DNA of 64,000 nucleotides, from contig RCMX01000006.1 in NCBI GenBank assembly GCA_004348925.1, positions 151,223 through 215,222 of the forward strand, read 5' to 3'. Position 1 is the stretch's first letter. Each line of letters begins with the position of its first letter. Shown here piece after piece: positions 19,679 through 30,900 of this stretch. Origin of the DNA: Actinomycetota bacterium. Lineage in GTDB: Bacteria; Actinomycetota; Coriobacteriia; Anaerosomatales; Anaerosomataceae. The translations under genes and the position numbers were made by a program. The notes below the pieces were generated by a model. It ran no database searches. It saw only the letters and a list, made by a program, of their open reading frames with translations, and had not been told where the DNA came from.

Positions 19679-20317
19679 CTACCCCTGCTTCCCGGTCGGC
19701 GTATCAAGTCGTGCGGCTCCGTCAAGTATGTGCCCCGTCACCGCCGCGGCCACCGATGGCGGCACGTAGCGGACGATGAGGTTGTATGCCGCGCTGTTCT
19801 GCTCGGGCAACTGATGCCCGAATCGTCGTCCGATGAGCTTGAGCTGCGGGGCGATATGATCGACATCGCGCGCACTCAGCTTGGCGCGGCCGAGCACCTC
19901 GAGCGCCTCGGCAAGCGAGTCCGCGAGCGGCAGAAGGCCCTGCGCTCGTCCCGCAGAGCTCTCATCGAGCGAGCCCGGGCGCCAACCGGGCTTCCGGTAG
20001 TCCCAGACGCGCATGCCGGTGGCCAACCCCGTGATCATGAGCGCGATCCACACGAATCGGTAAAGCTCGCGATGAAGCCCTGCGGGCCACGTGAACATGC
20101 CGCTCAGCGACGATGCTGCGTCCCCGCCCATATTCGCGATCGAGCCCATACTCATGAGCTGCGGTGGCAGGAACAGGAACGTCAGCCCTAGCCCCACCAG
20201 AACGATCGCGCCCGTCTTGCTCTTGAAGAAAGAGTCGCTCGGCGCGATGAATGCATAGCCGATGGCGTACGCTGTCGCGCCGGACGCAAGCGCTGCGGCG
20301 ATGAGCAAGCCAAGCAT
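19679..20317 (-). CDS. Hypothetical membrane protein
   Basis: A 212-residue protein I do not recognise. It has about three hydrophobic helices: the N-terminal [20 protein letters not shown], a second at [15 protein letters not shown], and a third at [16 protein letters not shown] soluble C-terminal half of about 100 residues follows. GGAGGGCCGCC precedes its ATG. It lies 24 bases after the ABC permease gene and 2 bases before tkt, so it probably belongs to the exporter operon. Confidence 0.72.
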   Translation of the reverse strand: MLGLLIAAALASGATAYAIGYAFIAPSDSFFKSKTGAIVLVGLGLTFLFLPPQLMSMGSIANMGGDAASSLSGMFTWPAGLHRELYRFVWIALMITGLATGMRVWDYRKPGWRPGSLDESSAGRAQGLLPLADSLAEALEVLGRAKLSARDVDHIAPQLKLIGRRFGHQLPEQNSAAYNLIVRYVPPSVAAAVTGHILDGAARLDTPTGKQG

Positions 20318-20341
20318 GGCGGCCCTCCGGCCCGGTGTCGA

Positions 20342-21148
20342 TTACGCGGCTACGTCGCGTCTCATGAACTGCCAGATGGCGATCGCCGGGAACACGACCG
20401 CGGCTATCCCGAACACCCACCACGTCGATGCCGGCGCCGTCACCTGATCGATGATCGTGGCCGGTTTCCAGTAGTGGAAGAGCGACAACTTGCCGAGGAA
20501 CTCAGTGTTCTTGTTCACATTGGAGATGAAGTCGGCGAGCCACATCGCGCCGAGCAGACCGCCGCAAACCGCCGAGACCCGACCGCTGCCATGCGAGAAC
20601 GCGGACAGCGCGTAGGCGAAGCCGCCGATCGCGAGGGTGACGAGCATGCCGACAGCGAAGAGCAGGAGCATCGCATCCGTTGGCACTTCCACGTCGTAGA
20701 GTGCACCGGCCACGCTGATGGGAATGACCGTGGCCAGGTTGATGACTATCGCGTAGACGACGAGGGCGACGTAGCGCGAGAACGCGACCGTGAAGCGCGA
20801 GACCGGCTGCGTGAGGGTGACCTCCATCGTGCCCGCCTCGATATCGCCGGCGATCGACTTGCCGGCCAGGATGATCACGGCGAACCCGACGATGAGCACC
20901 CAGAAGATGTTCAGGTACTCGACGCCGAGGAACCCGCCGAGCGAGCTGAAGCTCATCCCCGACGCCCCGAACGCGGCCATCATCTCCTGGCTGAACATCT
21001 TCTCGATCTGCGCCATGAGCTCCTGATTGCCGGCGAACTGCGGGAAGTACCACACGATGAACCAGCTGTAGGTCGCCAGGCCGATCGCATACCACATAAG
21101 CGAGGTGCGACGCTGCCTGAGTGTTGCCATCACGATCGACCAGCTCAT
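20342..21148 (-). CDS. ABC-2 type transporter permease
   Basis: A 268-residue permease with six hydrophobic segments of the ABC-2 type. GDIEAGTMEVTLTQPVSR is the conserved cytoplasmic motif of these exporters. It starts by overlapping the ATPase gene (ATGA) with GAAGGAGGTGCGTC in front. The cargo is unknown; ABC-2 exporters of this size often move drugs, lipids or peptides. The single permease gene suggests a homodimer, or a second half encoded elsewhere. Confidence 0.87.
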   Translation of the reverse strand: MSWSIVMATLRQRRTSLMWYAIGLATYSWFIVWYFPQFAGNQELMAQIEKMFSQEMMAAFGASGMSFSSLGGFLGVEYLNIFWVLIVGFAVIILAGKSIAGDIEAGTMEVTLTQPVSRFTVAFSRYVALVVYAIVINLATVIPISVAGALYDVEVPTDAMLLLFAVGMLVTLAIGGFAYALSAFSHGSGRVSAVCGGLLGAMWLADFISNVNKNTEFLGKLSLFHYWKPATIIDQVTAPASTWWVFGIAAVVFPAIAIWQFMRRDVAA

Positions 21149-22083
21149 GACGCACCTCCTTCTTCCACCACAGATGCAGCAGGCGCCTCGCCGTTGCTGG
21201 CGTAGTACTGGAAGAAGATCTCCTCGAGCGACGCGTGCGTGACCTGCAGGTCGTGGATCGGGCGATCGAGCAACGCGTGGACCGCGCCGTCCAGGTCCGA
21301 GACCACCTTCGCGGCGATCGTCCGGCTATCGATCTGCACGACGCTGTCGATGCCCGGAATCGCCGAGTAAGCGTCCGCCCGCACCGGCTCGTCGTACGTG
21401 ACCCTCACGGTGCGGATAGCCTTCGCAATGATGTCGGCGGTGGACTCCTCGGCTACGAGCCGACCTTCGCGGATGACGCCCACGCGGTCGCAGACGCGCT
21501 CGACCTCGGAGAGTATGTGACTCGAGAGGAAGACCGTGGTGCCGTCGCGCTCGATGCGCTCGGCGATGATGTCGAAGATGACCTGCTGGATGATGGGGTC
21601 AAGCCCCGATGTCGGCTCGTCGAGAACGAGCAGCTCCGGGTCGTGCATGAGCGCGACGATGAGCGCAAGCTTCTGTCGATTGCCCTTCGAGAGCTCCTTC
21701 ACCCGTCGTGTGGGGTCGAAGCTAAGGCGCTCGATGAGCTCGCCTTCGCTCTTGGGAGGGGTGCCCCGAAGGCTGCTGACGTAGTCGATCATCCACTGGC
21801 CGGTCTCGGTGGGATAGAGCGCGACGTCGCCGGGCACGTAGCCGATGCGCCCGCGATCGCTCGCGTCGTTGAGCTTCACCTCATGGTCGAACAAGAACGC
21901 CTTCCCGCTTGTGGCCGGAAGCAGACCGAGCAGACAGCGGATCGTCGTCGTCTTTCCGGCGCCGTTCGGGCCGAGAAACCCGAAGACCTGCCCCGGTCGC
22001 ACCTCGAAGCTGAGGTCCTCGACACCGCGGCTCTTCCCGTAGCGCCTGGTCAGCTGCTCGCAGCGAACCACTGTCTCTGTCAT
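21145..22083 (-). CDS. ABC transporter ATP-binding protein
   Basis: A 312-residue ATPase of the DrrA/CcmA type. Walker A is GPNGAGKTT, the signature is LSKGNRQKLAL, Walker B is LLVLDEPTSGLDP, and the switch is SSHILSEVERV. A C-terminal extension of about 90 residues after the core is usual for ABC-2 exporters. GGGGAGGACCC precedes the ATG. Together with the overlapping permease gene it forms an exporter. It follows the tocopherol-cyclase-family gene by 36 bases. Confidence 0.93.
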   Translation of the reverse strand: MTETVVRCEQLTRRYGKSRGVEDLSFEVRPGQVFGFLGPNGAGKTTTIRCLLGLLPATSGKAFLFDHEVKLNDASDRGRIGYVPGDVALYPTETGQWMIDYVSSLRGTPPKSEGELIERLSFDPTRRVKELSKGNRQKLALIVALMHDPELLVLDEPTSGLDPIIQQVIFDIIAERIERDGTTVFLSSHILSEVERVCDRVGVIREGRLVAEESTADIIAKAIRTVRVTYDEPVRADAYSAIPGIDSVVQIDSRTIAAKVVSDLDGAVHALLDRPIHDLQVTHASLEEIFFQYYASNGEAPAASVVEEGGAS

Positions 22084-22119
22084 GGGTCCTCCCCGGTCAC
22101 CCGTATGTCCTACCCATTG

Positions 22120-23139
22120 TCACGCAACCGTGGTGCGGTTACCACACGGAACGCGGCCGAGCTCGTCGTCGTGGTTCATGATCTCGATGCCCGCCTGCCG
22201 CCCTACGCCTCTGTAGCGCACCGACGCACGGCCACCTCGCACCGAGCGAAGCGTCACATCGAGCGTCCCGCCAAGCGACTCGGCATCGTGACCTTCCATC
22301 GCGCCGAGAACCGGCGCCTTGAGGATGAGCGTGTCGCAGCCGGTCAGGTGCACCTCGATCTCCTCCCGGCGGTCACCCAGGATGATGTGCGCCTCGTTCT
22401 GCCCCGTCTCGATGCATCGCACCTTCGCGCCGGTGTACGTGGCAAACCGATGCAGCTCCCCGTTGTGCAACAGCCCCGCGATGCTGCCGACGAAGGCTCC
22501 GGTCATCCACGGTATCTTCGCGACAGACAGCATCAGCGAGGTGCCCGGCGCTTCGAACGTGTTCGACTGCGCCCAGATCCACGAGCTCGGGAAGCTGCGG
22601 CCCCAATCCTTCTCGGTGTAACCACGGCCGCCGTCGAAGGAGATCGTCTCGCCGTCGATTTCCAGCCATCCTTCGATGTCGTGGTCCATCGAGAGCACGC
22701 CGTGATACGTCTCCATGCCGGGCACAAAGCGGAACGGCCCCATGATCCCCGGCGACAGCAGCCGCACCGGCCAGGGCATCCAGCCGCCGAAGCGCACGTC
22801 GCCGCGGATCGAGCGCTCCCCGTCGACGATGTCGAGGCTGATGCCGTCCCGGCTGAAGACGCTTGGTCCGACGCGGACGTCGAACGGCGGTCTATGGTTC
22901 GCGCGGAACTCCGCGGCGGGAAGCGCGAAGTAGTGTGCGGTTCCACCCGACGGCACCAGCTGCACGAACGCGTGTCGGGCGCTGCCGTCCGGCGAGAACG
23001 AGACCCCCGGGATGAGTGCGAGCGACCTCCGTCCCGGTGCGTCCACCAGCTTGTAGTACCACCCCTCGAAGTAGCGCTTCGACACGTGTCCGCCCTGGTA
23101 CGCGGCGGGATTCCAGATACGGCTCGGAGCGTAGGGCAT
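22120..23139 (-). CDS. Tocopherol cyclase family protein
   Basis: A 339-residue protein of the family that includes plant VTE1. The family landmarks are KRYFEGWYYKLVD near the N-terminus and GRGYTEKDWGRSFPSSWIWAQ in the middle; the rest is beta-rich. In plants the enzyme cyclises a prenylated quinol to tocopherol. Bacterial members occur in organisms that make no tocopherol, and their substrate is not established. It may lead the operon that continues into the exporter genes, which raises the possibility of a quinone- or lipid-type cargo. I see no signal peptide. Confidence 0.82.
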   Translation of the reverse strand: MPYAPSRIWNPAAYQGGHVSKRYFEGWYYKLVDAPGRRSLALIPGVSFSPDGSARHAFVQLVPSGGTAHYFALPAAEFRANHRPPFDVRVGPSVFSRDGISLDIVDGERSIRGDVRFGGWMPWPVRLLSPGIMGPFRFVPGMETYHGVLSMDHDIEGWLEIDGETISFDGGRGYTEKDWGRSFPSSWIWAQSNTFEAPGTSLMLSVAKIPWMTGAFVGSIAGLLHNGELHRFATYTGAKVRCIETGQNEAHIILGDRREEIEVHLTGCDTLILKAPVLGAMEGHDAESLGGTLDVTLRSVRGGRASVRYRGVGRQAGIEIMNHDDELGRVPCGNRTTVA

Positions 23140-23241
23140 GGGGTGTCCTGTCTCGGCGATGTGCTCTGCGCGGCTTGCTGGTTTGTACCCCCCGGAGACG
23201 GCGCCAAGCCCTGCCGCAAGCGTGAAACGCCCGATCCGGGG

Positions 23242-23328
23242 TATACTACAGGTGCGATGTCGGCCTCGATGTCGATCTTCACCCGCTGTCTCACGGACTT
23301 GACCGCACCGCTCGGTCGCCTCCTCTGA
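23242..23328 (+). promoter_or_regulatory. TATACT promoter element and 23-codon leader ORF
   Basis: A good -10 hexamer TATACT (23242-23247) is followed about 10 bases later by an ATG (23257) opening a 23-codon frame, MSASMSIFTRCLTDLTAPLG and three more residues, that stops at 23328, 21 bases before the DUF1611 start. If transcription begins 6-8 bases after the -10 box, this small ORF is leaderless or nearly so. No clear -35 box is visible. Whether it is translated is unknown; it could be a leader peptide or chance. Confidence 0.35.
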
Positions 23329-23349
23329 GCCCCAACCTCGAGGAGTGCC

Positions 23350-24474
23350 ATGTCTGTCTGCATCCCAATCAAACCAGCTGTTGCGCGTCGTTCAAGCACC
23401 GCCGTCGTCTACTGCGAAGCTAACTTCGGCAAGATCGACGGCAAGACCGCCAACGGTCTCGTTCGCTCGTCCGAGAAGTACGAGATCGTCTCGGTCATCG
23501 ACAGCACCCAGTCGGGCCGCGACACCGGCGACATCCTCGTCGGCACACCGAACGGGATTCCGGTGTGCACCGACCTCGCTGACGCCGTACGGCTTGCCGG
23601 GCGCGTTCCCGACTACTTCATCTTCGGCATCGCGCCGACGAGCGGGCTGCTCTCACCGGTCGAGCGCCACGTGGTCCTGAGCGCCATCGAACGAGGCATG
23701 CACATCGTCAGCGGCCTGCACGAGTTCCTGAATGACGACCCCACCTTCGCCGCTGCGAGCCTGGCACACGACATCACCATCTACGATGTGCGTCGCCCGC
23801 GAGACAAGAAGCATCTGCGGACGTTCACCGGCGACATCGCCAAGGTGACCTGCCCGCGCATCGCGATGCTGGGGACCGACTGCGCCATCGGCAAGCGAAC
23901 AACAGCGACGATCCTTGCGAGCGCGCTCAACGAGCGCGGCATCAAGACGGTGCTCGTCGGAACGGGACAGACCGCGCTCATCCAGGGCGCGCGCTACGGT
24001 GTTGCGCTCGATGCGACGCCATCGCAGTTCTGTGCCGGCGAGATGGAGGCCGCCGTCATCGACGCATTCGAGGGCGATCACCCCGACGTCATCCTCATCG
24101 AGGGACAGGGCGCACTCGGGCATCCGGCGTATCTCACCTCGGGGTTCATCCTGCGCGGTAGCCAGCCTGACGCCGTCATCCTGCAGCACGCACCAGGACG
24201 ACGTGCACGCGTGGACTTCCCGTCCATGCCGATGCCGAGCCCCGCCAGCGAGATCAATCTCATCGAGACCTTCTCGGATACGAAGGTCATCGGACTCACC
24301 ATCAATCACGAGGGCATGTCCGAAGTCGAGGTAGAGGCGGCGATCGTGCTGTACGAGGCCGAGCTCGGCATCCCGGCAACCGACGCGCTGATGTTCTCGG
24401 CCGAGCGACTCGTCGAGATGGTACTCCTTGCGTTCCCGGAGCTGGAGCACGACGCGGTCGCCGCAACCCGGTAG
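23350..24474 (+). CDS. DUF1611 family protein, DgcN-like
   Basis: A 374-residue protein with an N-terminal Rossmann-like half ([23 protein letters not shown]) and a C-terminal P-loop half with Walker [12 protein letters not shown], then [16 protein letters not shown]1611 includes DgcN, described as a D-glutamate N-acetyltransferase that works with the epimerase DgcA; dgcA is not visible next to this gene. GAGGAGTGCC precedes the ATG. A threonine catabolic pair follows about 155 bases downstream on the same strand. The substrate here is uncertain. Confidence 0.75.
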   Translation: MSVCIPIKPAVARRSSTAVVYCEANFGKIDGKTANGLVRSSEKYEIVSVIDSTQSGRDTGDILVGTPNGIPVCTDLADAVRLAGRVPDYFIFGIAPTSGLLSPVERHVVLSAIERGMHIVSGLHEFLNDDPTFAAASLAHDITIYDVRRPRDKKHLRTFTGDIAKVTCPRIAMLGTDCAIGKRTTATILASALNERGIKTVLVGTGQTALIQGARYGVALDATPSQFCAGEMEAAVIDAFEGDHPDVILIEGQGALGHPAYLTSGFILRGSQPDAVILQHAPGRRARVDFPSMPMPSPASEINLIETFSDTKVIGLTINHEGMSEVEVEAAIVLYEAELGIPATDALMFSAERLVEMVLLAFPELEHDAVAATR

Positions 24475-24629
24475 CAGCCCGACGGGTTGCGCGGAACGCC
24501 TTCCCTCGGCAGGTTCGACGGCGTCTCGTCCATCGCCGCGAGATGCCGCTGCGGTGTGGCCTGACCTGGGGTATCGTTGTGCAGAGAGCACGTACCCCGG
24601 CAGATTGGCGCGCTGTGATGGAACGCACG

Positions 24630-25657
24630 ATGAAAGCGATTGCGAAAACGTCGGCCGCGCCCGGCGTGTCGCTCGTCGAGGTTCCGATTCCCGCAATCGG
24701 ACCGGGCGAGCTGCTCATCAAGATCGAGAAGGTCGCCATCTGCGGCACCGACGTCCACATCTACGAGTGGAACGCCTGGGCGCAGAAAACCATCGACCCG
24801 CCACAGGTGCTCGGGCATGAATTCGTCGGACACATCGCCGAGGTGGGCGATGGTGTCACCGGCTTCGAACTCGGACAGCGCGTCTCGGGCGAGGGTCACA
24901 TCGTCTGCGGCGTCTGCCGGAGCTGCCGTGCCGGGCGACGGCACCTGTGCACCAACACCGTGGGCGTCGGCGTGAACCGCGACGGCTGTTTTGCCGAGTA
25001 CCTCGCCATTCCCGCGGCGAATGCGTGGCATGTCGCCGACGGCATCCCGTCGCGAATCGCGGCGATCTTCGACCCGTTCGGCAACGCGACGCACGCGACC
25101 CTCTCCTTCGACCTCGTAGGCGAGGATGTGCTTATCACGGGCGCCGGCCCAATCGGCGTCATGGCGGTCGCCATCGCCAAGCATGTCGGCGCGCGCAACG
25201 TGGTCATCACCGACGTGAACGACTACCGGCTCGACCTCGCGAAACGCATGGGCGCCACGCGCGCGGTGAACGTGCAACGCGACTCGATCACCGACGTGAT
25301 GCGCGACCTCGGGATGATCGGCTTCGATGTGGGTCTCGAGATGAGCGGCAACGGCACGGCCTTCGAGTCGATGCTGGAGTCCATGCACAACGGCGGTCGC
25401 ATCGCGCTTCTCGGCATCGCCCCCGGGCCGGTCGCAATCGACTGGGATGAGGTCGTCTTCCGCGGACTCACCATCAAGGGCATCTACGGGCGCGAGATCT
25501 GGGAGACCTGGTACAAGATGCAAACGATGCTGGAGAGCGGGCTCGATATCACACCGGTCATCACGCACGAGCTGCCGTTTCTCGAGTACGAAGCCGGCTT
25601 CGAAGCGATGGTCAGCGGTCGGAGCGGCAAGGTCATCCTCGACCTGGGAGGTCTGTG

Positions 25658-25658
<1 letters not shown>
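24630..25658 (+). CDS. tdh: L-threonine 3-dehydrogenase
   Basis: A zinc- and NAD-dependent enzyme oxidising L-threonine to 2-amino-3-ketobutyrate; 342 residues from this start against 341 in E. coli. I chose the second ATG (MKAIAK) because it aligns with the usual N-terminus; 24618 (MERTMK) is an alternative, and neither has a strong ribosome site. Landmarks: catalytic zinc ligands in ICGTDVHIY and GHEFVGH, the structural-zinc cysteines at [15 protein letters not shown], and the NAD-binding GAGPIGVMA. The stop overlaps the ATG of kbl, so both pathway enzymes are translated from one message. Confidence 0.95.
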
Positions 25659-26860
<1,202 letters not shown>

Positions 26861-26910
26861 CGTGACCCGCGAGAAGATGTGGCGCAAGGGAGTGCGAACA
26901 CCCCGCCCCG

Positions 26911-26950
26911 AAAACGAAACAGGCCCCGAGCGCTTTAGGCTCAGGACCTG
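26911..26950 (-). terminator. Rho-independent terminator after tRNA-Met
   Basis: On the minus strand a stem of about 11 bp with two G-U pairs (arms at 26939-26949 and 26921-26931, 7-base loop) is followed by TTTCGTTTT. It lies 10 bases downstream of the tRNA and marks the end of its transcript. Confidence 0.8.
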
Positions 26951-26959
26951 CGAGTATGT

Positions 26960-27036
<77 letters not shown>

Positions 27037-27223
27037 ATACAACCGCCTCAATGGCGGAACGACAGGATAGCACCCTGGCATGGGGCACGCAACCTGGGAT
27101 CGAGTCCGCATCCCCGAATTCGGCGTGCGCGACATCACGTTTTCCAAGAAAGGGGGTACTGAATGTCGTGCGGGACGCCGATACTCGTTATGGAGGGCTT
27201 AACACGTCGTAAGGCGGGTTTGC

Positions 27224-27898
27224 ATGCGCGTGCGCTATGAGTGGTTCGTCGTCGTGACCGTGGCCGCAGCAGTAACGGTCGGCGGCTTCATGCTGCTGAG
27301 CCAGAACAACAAGACCGCGGCGCCCACAGCCACAACGCCAGACGCTACGCCCACCCCCGCGTCCTCATCCGGTACCGGGTTCGCCGGCGTGGCCGAGGCA
27401 CCGAAGGTCGTCGACATCCCCACCCCGCCTTCGGGGATAGCGCAGAAGGTCGCAGCATCCGGTTCCGGTGGGCTCTCCGCCGAGGAGCTCGCTGCATGGA
27501 ATGCGTACCTTGCCGAGACCGAGAAGATCGTACGCGAGCATGGCGACGACCTTCGAACCCGAGTCGATGGGGCCGTAGTCGCCATCAAGTCAGGGGATCG
27601 GGCGGCACTTGGCGGGATGTTTGCACGTGATGAGAGTGTACCGGCCGATTTCGCCGACAAGTGTATTCGCGCGTACCCACGCATACACACATATGAAGTA
27701 CAATCGTCTGTAGGGGTGTTCTCGGTAGCCAATGCCACCGTATACTTCGGATACGCCGTCGTTCAGTGGGAGGACGGCGGAATCGTGTCTACACACACAA
27801 TAGCGATACCGATGCGGTTCGTGGACGATACATGGTATCTCACCAGCATCGGCTCGAGCACCAAGGGTATAGCGTCAGTCCAGTCAGTGAAGTTGTAG
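27224..27898 (+). CDS. Hypothetical membrane-anchored extracytoplasmic protein
   Basis: A 224-residue protein I do not recognise. It has an N-terminal hydrophobic helix (FVVVTVAAAVTVGGFMLL) that could be an anchor or uncleaved signal, a Thr/Pro/Ala-rich linker (about 30-55), then a soluble domain with a short helical part and a C-terminal beta-rich part. AAGGCGG lies ahead of the ATG. The multihaem cytochrome gene begins 49 bases after its stop on the same strand, so the two are probably co-expressed. A role in cytochrome maturation or anchoring is possible but not shown. Confidence 0.7.
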   Translation: MRVRYEWFVVVTVAAAVTVGGFMLLSQNNKTAAPTATTPDATPTPASSSGTGFAGVAEAPKVVDIPTPPSGIAQKVAASGSGGLSAEELAAWNAYLAETEKIVREHGDDLRTRVDGAVVAIKSGDRAALGGMFARDESVPADFADKCIRAYPRIHTYEVQSSVGVFSVANATVYFGYAVVQWEDGGIVSTHTIAIPMRFVDDTWYLTSIGSSTKGIASVQSVKL

Positions 27899-27947
27899 CG
27901 AGGCGGGATGTGCAGCGATGGGGTTCTTGCTTCCGGAGGTGGATGCG

Positions 27948-30900
27948 ATGAGCGCGAGCCGTAAACTCGTGCGGATTGCCGGAGTGCTTGCACTCGCGAT
28001 CATAATGCTCGGGATTGCCTCGGCAGCGTATGCAGCCGTCCCGACGACACCGGTGCTTCGCGACGCCTGGGTGAGCGATGTGGGCAAGGTCTCACTCCGG
28101 TGGGATGCATCTACCGACGCTTCCGGTCACCCCGTCAAGTACGACATCTACCGCGACGTGATTCCGATCACCTCGGCGACGATCGCGTCGCGCTCTCTCT
28201 CGCCCGTCGTGAGCAACTACACTGGCGTCACCATCCAGGTGAACGCCGCCTCCGCCGAAGCCACACAATCATACGTCTGGTACTACGCCGTCGCTGCGAA
28301 CGATAGCCAGGCAACGCCGCAGAGATCAGGACCCTCCATCAGCGTGTCGCCGAACGTCCACGGCTACCGGATGGACCCCAATATCGTGAGCTGCAACCGC
28401 TGCCACTCCACTCACGGTGCCTATCAGGTGCCGTACCAGAGCAAGGAGCTCTGCTACACCTGCCACGGCAACACCAACGCGGCAAGCGCGCAGGGCGCGA
28501 AGAGCAGCAAGAACACACAGGCGTCGTTCTATGACTACACCGGCCAAACCGCCGGCTCCAAGCACCGCAACCAGTACATGATCGACAACAACAAGAACTG
28601 CGCTGCGTGCCACTCGCCGCACCGCTCGTCCTACTTCTACGACACCTCCGGGACCTACCAGGCCTCGAGCTCCTATCGCATGATGCTGCGCATCACCTAC
28701 GGCAAAGCGCTCTACGCCTACGTGAGCAACAACGCCGCGCCGGCAGCCAACAACGAGGCATGTCTCGGCTGCCACGGCGCCACGATGGTCTTCGAAGGCA
28801 AGACGATCGCGGGCTCAACGAGCATCGCGCTCGCTGGCGGACCGAATGCGTTCGCGAACACCGCAGGCGATCACAACACCGCGGGGTACGCGACATCGGC
28901 GCATGGCAACGCGACCATCTTCAGCAACGACTACCCGGCGACCAGCCCCGGCGTCCAGTGCGAGGTCTGCCACGACAACCACGGCTCCGCCACCACGCGC
29001 CTGATCGACTATCGCCGCAGCCGCACCAGCGATGCGAACGCAAACAAGCAGGCGGGACTGTGCTTCAAGTGCCACAGCGCCTCATCCGCCGAATCGAAGG
29101 TAGCCGCTGGCTACTCCAAGCCGTTCTCCTGGAATGGCCGAGACGTGCAGGCCGAGTTCAGCCGGGCCTCGCACCACCCCTACGCGACCACGACCGGCAG
29201 CATGGTGCCGACGGTACACAACACCTTCGCCCAGACGACGCAGGCCGAGTTCAACAGCGATACGCTGTCGAACACCCAAACCACGGCCACGTCCGATGGC
29301 GAGATCACGCTGGCCCAGTACACGACCACCATCACACCGCCGATGCAGGTCTTGGTGTACGGCAACCAGGGCGGTGCAAGGACCCTGAGCAGCTACGATC
29401 CCGCGACGGCCGCCTGGAGCACCGCTCCGCTTGACAACACGCTCTGGAACCCGGGCTCCGGATCCTCCGCGTTCTTCCTGGACAACAAAGTGTACGTGAC
29501 ACGCGCTGGCGGAACGCTCACCCAGGCGATCTACGACCCTGCGACGGATAGCTGGGCGGCGTCACAGAGCCTGCCGGCCAACATCGGTCTCGGCGGTGAC
29601 TCGACGATCAACACGACGACGGCCGACACGTGCGTGTATTACTCCTCAGCAGGCGGGACTAGTTCCACCATCATGTGGTGGAACTACACTGGCACCAGCA
29701 CAGGACAGTTCAACTTCCAAACGACCGGAAGCAACAGGGTGCTCGGGACGGGCTCCGCAATCGCATATGCGCCCGGCGCGGACAGGCTCTTCGTTATCTA
29801 CCAGAACGGCACGGCGGGAGACGGCGGCCTCTACTTCCGAGCGGATCCCGCCCGGTCGACGGTTGACGCCGACTTCACCGCTGGCCCGCTTGTGGTGAGC
29901 GACACCAGCACCCGCTACAACCGCATGGCATACTTCAAGGTCGGAAACACTGAGTACCTGCTGATTCTGGGTCGGGACACAGGCGACAGCCGCGATACGA
30001 TCGTCGTCAGCAACCTGGCCGGGACACCCACCAAGACCGACGTGAACGTGGACCCCTTCGGCGGCAGCAGCACCAATGACGGCGTCAGTCTCCAGTGGGA
30101 TGGCGGCAGCTACATCTACGCGATCCGCGGCAACAGTTCCACTGACTTCCGTCGTGCGCTCATCCCCTCGAACCCGGTGACCGGCACGTGGACCTGGGAG
30201 ACGCTCCCCGCTTCCTTCACGCAGGCAGCGGGTTCATCGATCGCTGCCGGCCTCGTACAGCCTGCGGACGTCACCGGCCAGGCGTACCGGCTCTCCGGTA
30301 CGGCAACCACGCCCGATATCCTCCCCTACGCCTCGGCGTACAAGTGGGGAACCGTGAGCTGGACGGAGTCCGAACCCGCCGGAACCGGCCTGACCGTGAC
30401 CGTTGAGGGCTGGAACGGGAGCGCGTGGACCACGCTCGCCAACGCCGTTGGAACGAGCTCGATCGATCTTAGTGCCCACACCGTGGCCGCCTATCCGAAG
30501 ATCCGTCTGCGGGCGAACCTGTCGACAAGCGACAATCAACTCACACCGGTGCTCTCGGAATGGGCAGCCACGAGCATCTACGACGTCTTCACGACGGGTC
30601 AGGGATCGCTCACCTGCGCGAACTGCCACAACGTTCACTACAACCAGGCCCAGAAAGCCAGCGGTGCCTGGGACATGGCCCGGGCAAGCGACCCGGACAA
30701 CACGAAGCTCGTCGTGTCGAGCACCGCGTACGGATCGACTGCGGCCGACTTCTGCATGCGTTGCCACGACGGCGCCTCGAGCCCGGCGACGGTGACTGCA
30801 AACACGCTCGTGCCGTACAGCGCAGCTTTCGGCACGGTGAGCGCGCCATACTTCCCCGGCTGGGACAAGAACGCCAGCGGCTACCGCTTCGCCGACTCCG

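Noticed and set aside
21235-23328. Long plus-strand frame of 697 codons opposite the ABC ATPase and tocopherol-cyclase genes
   Set aside because: It is low-complexity, rich in Arg, His and Asp, and mirrors two well-supported genes on the other strand; typical antisense shadow in high-GC DNA. Only its last 23 codons were considered separately as a possible leader ORF.
24543-24629. N-terminal extension of threonine dehydrogenase
   Set aside because: The extra residues have no counterpart in the family and the upstream start has no ribosome site; an internal ATG aligns with the normal start.
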